Origin: Arcticibacterium sp051269965 | GTDB taxonomy: Bacteria; Bacteroidota; Bacteroidia; Cytophagales; Spirosomataceae | DNA: 12,725 nt | NCBI GenBank assembly: GCA_051269965.1 | Contig: JBNMFK010000092.1 | Span: 1-12,725 of the forward strand | Direction: 5' to 3' | Shown here: one piece after another, positions 8,029 to 12,725 of the stretch | Layout: every line of letters starts with the position of its first letter | Numbering within the stretch: the first letter of the stretch is position 1 | Notes under the pieces: generated by a model | Seen by the model: the letters and a program-made list of their open reading frames with translations, nothing else | Databases searched by the model: none | Told to the model about the DNA's origin: nothing | Program-made: the position numbers and the translations under genes

Positions 8029-8934
8029 ATGGAAAGAAGAGTTTTTTTAGCAGCCGTGCCAGTGATAGGTTTAATCAGTAGTTTTAAGTCAAAAGAAAAA
8101 CTACCGATATCATGCAGTGCTTATGATTGGACTACTTTTTATAAGAGAAACGGTAAAGTTTGGGGGGATAATATATCAAACGATATAGCAGAATATGCTA
8201 AATCTGGGATGAGTGCTTTGGAGCCAAATATAACTTCTGTTGCTATGGCAAATGAACTCATCCCGCAGCTAAAAAAACAGGGTATAAGTATGCCGTCCAT
8301 ATATGTAAACAGCGTGTTGCATGAAGAGGAAAAAGTGGAGGAGGGAATAAAAATAATACTCGCCATTGCAGATAAAGTAAAGTCCTATGGAACGCGAATT
8401 ATAGTTACTAATCCAAGTCCTATCAATTGGGGTGGAGATGAGCTTAAAACAGATAGTCAACTCGCTATTCAAGCGGCAGCTCTAAATAAACTAGGAGCAG
8501 CCTTAAGAAAGAAAGGAATAAAGTTGGCCTACCATACCCATGATATGGAAATGAAGGCTGGAGCCAGAGAGTTTCATCATATGCTTCAGAATACTGATGA
8601 CGAAAATATGGGCTTTTGTTTTGACCTTCACTGGGTTTACCAAGGTTCAATGAATTCTGCATTGGCGGTATACGATAGTTTGAAAATCTATGGTCATAGA
8701 ATAGTCGAATTGCATCTCAGACAATCCAAAGATGGGATTTGGTCAGAAGCTCTAGATATTGGCTCTGACATTGATTATCAAAAAGTAGCTAAAGACCTTT
8801 TGGGAATTAATGTGAGTCCTCACTTGGTCATAGAGCAGTGTATCTCAGAGCAAACACCAAAAACGATGACCGTAATAGAAGCACATCAAAGAGATTTGGC
8901 TTGGGTAAAGAAAGTCTTTACAGCGTTTTTATAG
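8029..8934 (+). CDS. Second exported sugar phosphate isomerase/epimerase-like TIM barrel
   Basis: A 301-residue xylose isomerase-like TIM barrel. The N-terminus MERRVFLAAVPVIGLISSF carries a true Arg-Arg before a short hydrophobic stretch, a plausible Tat signal, although no clear AxA cleavage site follows. The barrel starts near residue 26. Likely metal ligands are E174 in AYHTHDMEM (close to the YHNHDFEF motif of this family), D199 (FCFDLHW), H229 (ELHLRQ) and E269 (VIEQ). It differs from the protein at 474 in this motif and in overall sequence, so the two are separate subfamilies and not a recent duplication. It is the last intact gene of the operon, 2 bases after the SIS gene and 9 bases before the ancestral GMC start. 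It probably acts on the product of a periplasmic dehydrogenase such as the GMC enzyme that has since decayed. Confidence 0.8.
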   Translation: MERRVFLAAVPVIGLISSFKSKEKLPISCSAYDWTTFYKRNGKVWGDNISNDIAEYAKSGMSALEPNITSVAMANELIPQLKKQGISMPSIYVNSVLHEEEKVEEGIKIILAIADKVKSYGTRIIVTNPSPINWGGDELKTDSQLAIQAAALNKLGAALRKKGIKLAYHTHDMEMKAGAREFHHMLQNTDDENMGFCFDLHWVYQGSMNSALAVYDSLKIYGHRIVELHLRQSKDGIWSEALDIGSDIDYQKVAKDLLGINVSPHLVIEQCISEQTPKTMTVIEAHQRDLAWVKKVFTAFL

Positions 8935-9168
8935 GATAAGAAAATGAATGCCGTAAATGAGAAAAAAGTTTGATGCCACTATCATAGGTTCCGTTATGAG
9001 CAGAAGCTGGGCGGCAAAGGAGTTTTGTGATGCCAGTCCTAAAACGTTCGTTTTAGAAAAGCTAGACTCTATGATTATGACCGAACCTTGGGAGTTTGAT
9101 CCTCTTTGGAGACTTTCGCAAAAAGATACAGACCAACACCCAATTCTGTGTAGCTAGCATAACTAGTA

Positions 9169-9450
9169 TGAGGGGACAAAACACTTTTTTGAATTAAGCA
9201 CTTACTTAATATTCATATTTTCAGAAAAGACAGGTTGGTGTTGAATAGTCCTTAGAAGCAGATTTTCAAAAATAGTACCATCCACAGTGCTTCTATTATA
9301 TTTAGATGAAGACTCATCTAAATAATTCTGCAAGTGCTCAATAGAATGGTGCATACCTCTAAGCCATGCTTTGAGAATCATTATGTCTTGATGCATTTCT
9401 CCGAAATTTCCTCCTTTTTTGCCACTTGGTTCTTGCATAAAGTTCGGATT
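9169..9450 (-). mobile_element. Remnant of an IS1595-family insertion sequence
   Basis: This is the inferred extent of the insertion remnant. On the left, GMC homology stops at about 9148 and GAGGGGACAAAAC (9170-9182) precedes the transposase stop, a position where the element's terminal repeat would be expected. On the right, GMC homology resumes at 9458, directly against the interior of the transposase gene. So the transposase 5' part, the other end of the element and the middle of the GMC gene are all gone, as one deletion running from inside the element into the host gene would leave. Exact ends and a target duplication cannot be confirmed by eye. Confidence 0.6.
9202..9438 (-). pseudogene. 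C-terminal fragment of an IS1595/ISXO2-type transposase
   Basis: About 78 residues read on the minus strand: GKKGGNFGEMHQDIMILKAW, then LRGMHHSIEHLQNYLDESSS, and IFENLLLRTIQHQP near the end. The pattern K-x-W-L-R-G-x-H-H followed by YLDE and a [YF]NR stretch is the end of the DDE domain in ISXO2-like (IS1595 family) transposases. Only this last quarter or so survives; the catalytic Asp residues lie in the missing part. YLDEYxxRFNR has become YLDESSSKYNR, so it also carries substitutions. The ATG at 9436-9438 is internal, not a true start. It lies antisense inside the GMC pseudogene. Confidence 0.8.
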
Positions 9451-10163
9451 TTCTTTTTTGAATGGTTTAGGGAATGACCGTGGTGCGTGAAGGAAATACG
9501 TGGATTTTCATAATTACAGAGGACTAGTTTCTGCTGGATACGAAGGCTTTGAAGATAAAAAGACAGGAGGTAATCGATCTAGTTTGGGCTATATTGTTCT
9601 TTTTAGAAATTTTCATAAACAACATACAAACTTTTTAGAAAGATATGCTACAGGTCTTTTTTTACAAAGGTAGAGAAGGTTGAACAGCGATGGAACAGGA
9701 GAGGATTTAAGGTCTAATCTTCAAAAAAAGGAACTGGGTCTTTGGAGAATAGATACGTTCATGTAAGCTGAAACCATACCTAAAGAAAGCAGTTTTGTAG
9801 CTTTTAATAATGTTTAAAAAGACTTTTTGGGACTTCATAGGTGAGGGTAATCATAAATTATGACGATAACGATGAGAGAACGACTGTTGACTTTTTGGAG
9901 CAAATGACTGGGTTTATAAATATAAAATTCAATAACGACCAAAGAAGTCCAGGATTAGACATTCATGAAATTGGGAGTTAGAATAGGGAAGGATCCAAAG
10001 ACGTCATTGCTAAAGAAATGGAATAAGTTACATTCTTGCAAAAACGTCTTTTAACGGCGGAGCTCACATGACTTCCACCAGCAAGCAAAACCCATCTTTG
10101 ACTTATATGGCTTAAAGCGTTTGAACCGCTAATTTTGTAATTGGTGAATTAAAGAAAAGACGC

Positions 10164-10457
10164 ATGAAAAATGTGCAAAATTCAGGAATTGTTTTGGGTC
10201 AAGCAGTACACTTAGATTCAAATGGGGGGGAAACTGTAATTATGGACATACAGGGCTACAGAGTGTAGCTATTTAATTCATGATAGTTTCGTGAAGGCAT
10301 ATTGCTAGGGCTAAGTCAGGTGAGGTTTTTGTCTTTTTGAAATTCTAAAGAGTACAAATTAGCCTGAGTAAATTGTGGTGAAATAAAAGCCGATTAAGGT
10401 TCTCTTTATGCTGAAATGAAGTACTTTAATTTAGGAAAGGTTACATTAGATAATTAA
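10164..10457 (+). pseudogene. Unidentified decayed coding remnant
   Basis: Three coding-like pieces lie between the GMC pseudogene and the sulfatase. 10164-10268 reads MKNVQNSGIVLGQAVHLDS and then NGGETVIMDIQGYRV before TAG. About 10304-10342 reads ARAKSGEVFVFLK. 10341-10457 reads NSKEYKLA-stop-VNCGEIKAD-stop-GSLYAEMKYFNLGKVTLDN before TAA. The pieces sit in different frames and contain stops, like the gene before them. The last two join sensibly across one frameshift (EVFVFL...SKEYKLA). I do not recognise the family. It could be the end of a separate gene that followed the GMC gene, its 5' part lost. The first piece is in frame with the GMC C-terminus and may be read-through and not a gene start. 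Confidence 0.4.
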
Positions 10458-10482
10458 TGATTATCCCAAAAAAGACATATCC

Positions 10483-12033
10483 ATGACTATACGCACTTTA
10501 CATTACTTTTTTATCGGAGGTTTTATAGCCTTAAATGCTTGTAAGAGCTCAGCCGGAATGGATGAAGAAGTGAAGAAACCTAACATTGTCATTATTTATG
10601 CGGATGATTTGGGCTATGGAGAATTAGGGGCTTACGGTGCTACTGAACTAAAAACGCCAAACTTGGATAAGCTGGCTAACGGCGGAATGCGTTTCACCAA
10701 TGGTCACGCAGCTTCTGCCACTTGTACTCCAAGTCGTTATGCCCTATTGACGGGTATATATCCTTGGCGAAATAAAAGGGCTAAAATACTACCAGGTACG
10801 GCTCCATTAATCATTGATACAGCACAAATTACAATACCTAAGATGCTTCAGGCTCAAGGTTACCATACAGGAATAGTAGGAAAGTGGCATTTGGGTTTAG
10901 GAAGTGGTGATGTAAATTGGAATGAAGGCATTAGTCCTGGCCCCAATGAGGTAGGCTTTGATTATAGCTATATCATGGCAGCTACTCAAGATAGAGTACC
11001 CACAGTTTATATTAAAAATGGAGATGTGGATAAGCTAGACCCTAATGATCCTATAGAAATAGATTATGACAATAATTATGAGGGTCAACCTACCGGAAAA
11101 GATAATCCAGAATTATTGAAAATGAAATGGCATCACGGCCATAATAATACCATCGTGAATGGCATACCTAGAATTGGCTTTATGAAGGGCGGAGAAGCTG
11201 CTAAGTGGATTGATGAAGACATGGCAGATGTTTTCTTAAACGGAGCTCAAAACTATGTCAAAAAGCAGAAGGATGGCCCGTTTTTCTTATACTATGCCTT
11301 ACAGCAGCCGCACGTACCTCGTACGCCACACCCAAGATTTGTTGGTAGTTCAGGAATGGGCCCAAGAGGAGATGTTATTGTAGAGGCAGATTGGGCCGTT
11401 GGAGAGTTTATTAAGACATTGAAAGAAGAGGGCCTCTTAGAAAATACACTCATTATTTTTTCAAGTGATAATGGTCCTGTTTTAAATGATGGCTATTACG
11501 ATGATGCGGAAGAAAAAATAGGAGACCATAATCCGAAAGGACCTTTGAGAGGTGGTAAGTATAGCCTTTTTGAGGCGGGTACCCGTGTCCCTTTTGTTAC
11601 GTATTGGCAGGGTAAAATAGCTCCAGGAGTATCTGATGCCTTAGTTTCCCAAATGGATTTGTTGAGATCTTTGGCGATGCTGGTGGGGAGTGATGAGAAA
11701 ACCTCTGATAGCATGGATATGTTGGAAGTTCTCTTAGGTAAAAAGAAGAAAGGGCGAGATGAATTAGTTTTAGAAGCTACGTCCAGAACAGCTTTCTTGA
11801 AAGGTGATTGGGCTATGATACCCCCATATAAAGGTCCAGCTGTAAGTAAGCATGTTAATATAGAATTAGGCAACTCAGCAGCGTATCAATTATATGATTT
11901 GAAAGCAGATATAGGTCAGGTGAATAACTTGACTGATGATAATCCTGATAAGTTGGCCGAGATGATTGCTAGTTATGAGGCTATATTGGGTGATAAGGGA
12001 AATAATAAAGTAGAGGCTCTGGAGCTTAAGTAA
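10483..12033 (+). CDS. Type I sulfatase (arylsulfatase A-like), probable lipoprotein
   Basis: A 516-residue sulfatase. The N-terminus has a signal with FIALNAC20, a lipobox-like end with Asn at -2, so anchoring through Cys20 is likely. The catalytic signature is C81-T-P-S-R with LLTG following; Cys81 is the residue converted to formylglycine by an anaerobic-type sulfatase-maturing enzyme or FGE. Metal and sulfate ligands are visible: D41-D42 (YADDLGYGE), K134 and H136 (GKWH), H277 (QQPHVPR), D329-N330 (SSDNGP) and K359 (RGGKYSLFEAG). It hydrolyses a sulfate ester; the substrate, carbohydrate or other, is not readable. It is intact although everything just upstream has decayed, and no promoter with the consensus spacing was found ahead of it. 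No SusC/SusD pair or maturase is in view. Confidence 0.9.
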   Translation: MTIRTLHYFFIGGFIALNACKSSAGMDEEVKKPNIVIIYADDLGYGELGAYGATELKTPNLDKLANGGMRFTNGHAASATCTPSRYALLTGIYPWRNKRAKILPGTAPLIIDTAQITIPKMLQAQGYHTGIVGKWHLGLGSGDVNWNEGISPGPNEVGFDYSYIMAATQDRVPTVYIKNGDVDKLDPNDPIEIDYDNNYEGQPTGKDNPELLKMKWHHGHNNTIVNGIPRIGFMKGGEAAKWIDEDMADVFLNGAQNYVKKQKDGPFFLYYALQQPHVPRTPHPRFVGSSGMGPRGDVIVEADWAVGEFIKTLKEEGLLENTLIIFSSDNGPVLNDGYYDDAEEKIGDHNPKGPLRGGKYSLFEAGTRVPFVTYWQGKIAPGVSDALVSQMDLLRSLAMLVGSDEKTSDSMDMLEVLLGKKKKGRDELVLEATSRTAFLKGDWAMIPPYKGPAVSKHVNIELGNSAAYQLYDLKADIGQVNNLTDDNPDKLAEMIASYEAILGDKGNNKVEALELK

Positions 12034-12191
12034 TTTTTTTGAAAGTTTTTTTAAATAAGTAGAGCCTATTAGTTTGTAGAAATACTTTGAAACTAATTGT
12101 GAATAAGGTACTTACCAAGAGTATTAGGAAGGCTTGGGGCGGTTGAGTTTTTAGAGTTAGTAAAAGATATTCAAAATTTATTCGCTGTGTA
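12034..12191. other. Non-coding stretch after the sulfatase
   Basis: AT-rich sequence with T-runs just after the sulfatase stop (12033-12052) but no stem that would make a convincing terminator. The long minus-strand frame here runs through the tRNA and its promoter and has no protein-like features, so I see no gene. Confidence 0.5.
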
Positions 12192-12221
12192 TTGTTAGTG
12201 ATAAATATACATCTATCTTTG
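12192..12221 (+). promoter_or_regulatory. Bacteroidota-type promoter for tRNA-Asp
   Basis: TTG (12192-12194) and TATCTTTG (12214-12221) match the -33 TTG and -7 TAnnTTTG elements exactly with a 19-base spacer. Transcription would begin near 12228, about 30 bases before the mature tRNA. Confidence 0.8.
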
Positions 12222-12233
12222 CACCTCCAAAGC

Positions 12234-12259
12234 GGGAAAAAGTTTCCCATTTTGGAAAC
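12234..12259 (+). other. Two mutually exclusive hairpins in the tRNA leader
   Basis: GGGAAA (12234-12239) can pair with TTTCCC (12243-12248), while GTTTCC (12242-12247) can instead pair with GGAAAC (12254-12259), which ends at the base before the tRNA. The shared middle arm means only one can form. This may guide 5'-leader folding or RNase P processing; function is inference. Confidence 0.4.
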
Positions 12260-12333
12260 GGTCTGGTAGTTCAGCTGGTTAGAATACCTGCCTGTCACGC
12301 AGGGGGTCGCGAGTTCGAGTCTCGTCCAGACCG
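12260..12333 (+). tRNA. tRNA-Asp (anticodon GTC)
   Basis: A full 74-base cloverleaf. Acceptor GGTCTGG pairs with CCAGACC, D-stem GTTC/GAAT encloses AGCTGGTTA, and the anticodon stem CCTGC/GCAGG encloses loop CTGTCAC with GTC at the anticodon. The T-arm is GCGAG-TTCGAGT-CTCGT. The discriminator base is G, as expected for Asp. CCA is not encoded and must be added after transcription. Confidence 0.97.
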
Positions 12334-12341
12334 CAAGATTT

Positions 12342-12375
12342 AAAACCTTATAATCAATAGATTATAAGGTTTTTT
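12342..12375 (+). terminator. Intrinsic terminator of the tRNA-Asp transcript
   Basis: AAAACCTTATAATC (12342-12355) and GATTATAAGGTTTT (12360-12373) form a perfect 14-bp stem with loop AATA, running into TTTTT. It begins 8 bases after the tRNA. Because the stem starts with an A-run and ends in a T-run it could terminate in both directions. Confidence 0.88.
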
Positions 12376-12405
12376 CTTTATAATACCATTTCCTTGTTTT
12401 TCTCG

Positions 12406-12424
12406 GTTTAAACATAGTTTAAAC
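12406..12424. repeat. Tandem palindrome GTTTAAAC-ATA-GTTTAAAC
   Basis: Two identical 8-bp palindromes (12406-12413, 12417-12424) are spaced by three bases, making a 19-base symmetric element. It resembles a protein-binding site or a small hairpin; no gene is beside it except the tRNA terminator 30 bases upstream. Nearby, ATTGCTAT (12432-12439) and ATAGCAAT (12466-12473) form another 8-bp inverted repeat. The stretch 12376-12600 holds no supportable gene. Confidence 0.45.
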
Positions 12425-12604
12425 AAATTGGATTGCTATTCGACTTGAATCAACTCCTTACTATTATAGCAATTGATTAAAAAATCAAATATAAAATGGG
12501 ACAAAGAAGTTTTAGATAACGAATATCCAAATTTACTCTAGAATAGGACTAGTAGTTAAATCAACTTCTTTTGTTTCCTTTTTCTCTAATTCTTCTATCT
12601 GGCT

Positions 12605-12650
12605 ATTTCGGAGTGACCATGCCAGTGATTTCGGAGTAATGGTGCCACTT
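12605..12650 (-). mobile_element. IS21-end-like pair of 23-bp repeats
   Basis: Two adjacent 23-base units, 12605-12627 and 12628-12650, share ATTTCGGAGT at the start and TGCCA near the end (17 of 23 bases identical by eye). On the minus strand each unit reads TGGCA...CTCCGAAAT, like the multiple terminal repeats of IS21-family elements (TGGC...CCGGAAT units). No transposase or helper-ATPase gene is in view, so this is either a solo end left by a deletion or the end of an element lying beyond the window. To the right (12651-12725) I see no gene. Confidence 0.45.
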
Positions 12651-12725
12651 TAAAAGATCGTGTAATGATACATAAAAAATAATTATTCTTGTTCTAAAAA
12701 ACCTTTTCTAAGAGACTCTCCTTTT

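Larger units (their letters stand above)
8944..10168 (+). pseudogene. GMC-family FAD-dependent sugar dehydrogenase, decayed and interrupted by an IS remnant
   Basis: Ancestral start ATG 8944 reads MNAVNEKK; one extra A in the A6 run (8962-8967) then shifts the frame, and the N-terminus continues from 8968 as FDATIIGSVMSRSWAAKEF. The FAD loop, normally GSGxSGxxxA, has lost two glycines. The N-terminal match ends at QHPI (about 9148). After the inserted transposase fragment the gene resumes at 9458 (LNGLGNDRGA; VDFHNYRGLVSAGYEGFED) with in-frame stops at 9488, 9671, 9764 and 9815. The frame shifts near 9838 (RVIINYDDND to PGLDIHEIG), near 9977 (VRIGKDPKTSLLKKW, SCKNVF) and near 10055 (GAHMTSTSKQNPSLTYMA), then hits stops at 10113 and 10122 before ANFVIGELKKRRM. 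Intact relatives are about 560 residues; some 250 in the middle are missing. In related loci this flavoprotein oxidises sugar hydroxyls and feeds electrons to cytochrome c. It is clearly non-functional here. Confidence 0.9.

Noticed and set aside
8957..9157. Independent 66-residue small protein
   Set aside because: Its sequence is the damaged N-terminus of a GMC oxidoreductase, with the true ancestral start in another frame at 8944.
12026..12298. 90-residue minus-strand open frame
   Set aside because: It overlaps the tRNA-Asp gene, its promoter and leader, and its translation has no recognisable protein features.
1..12725. CRISPR array, rRNA or riboswitch
   Set aside because: No regularly spaced repeats and no recognisable rRNA or riboswitch core were seen on either strand.

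Overview
The window comes from a member of the Bacteroidota, probably a free-living Cytophagales-like bacterium (the rank below phylum is inference). Three things support this. Two promoters match the Bacteroidota form TTG-N19-TAnnTTTG exactly. The coding starts generally lack a clear Shine-Dalgarno sequence. The gene content is typical: the C-terminus of an outer-membrane beta-barrel, PVC-type c-heme sugar dehydrogenase-like protein, exported TIM-barrel isomerases and a sulfatase.

Layout. 1-354 is the tail of an outer-membrane beta-barrel protein. 474-4180 is a two-gene unit: a Tat-like exported xylose-isomerase-like TIM barrel, and a 942-residue exported beta-propeller/HEAT/cytochrome c protein. 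A strong promoter at 4205-4234 then starts a tightly packed operon (4330-8934) of Gfo/Idh/MocA oxidoreductase, SDR, ROK-family kinase-like protein, UPF0309-type SIS protein and a second exported TIM barrel. Two of its junctions are one-base stop/start overlaps.

The last position of the operon is a wreck. 8944 to about 10168 is a GMC-family flavin dehydrogenase pseudogene with frameshifts, stops, a ruined FAD motif and a lost middle. Where the middle should be lies, in reverse orientation, the C-terminal part of an IS1595/ISXO2-type transposase. Another unidentified decayed coding stretch follows to about 10457. An intact lipoprotein-like type I sulfatase (10483-12033) comes next, then tRNA-Asp(GTC) with its own promoter and terminator. 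The right edge is gene-poor and carries small palindromes and a pair of IS21-end-like repeats.

How it may work. GMC dehydrogenases, c-type cytochrome proteins and exported sugar isomerase-like TIM barrels recur together in Bacteroidota loci that oxidise sugars or glycosides to keto-sugars in the periplasm and then cleave or rearrange them. Cytoplasmic Gfo/Idh and SDR redox enzymes, a sugar kinase-like ROK protein and a phosphosugar SIS protein would complete catabolism. The substrate cannot be read from sequence. In this genome the flavin dehydrogenase of that scheme is dead, so the locus is either being lost, is served by a homologue elsewhere, or now handles a substrate that needs no such oxidation.
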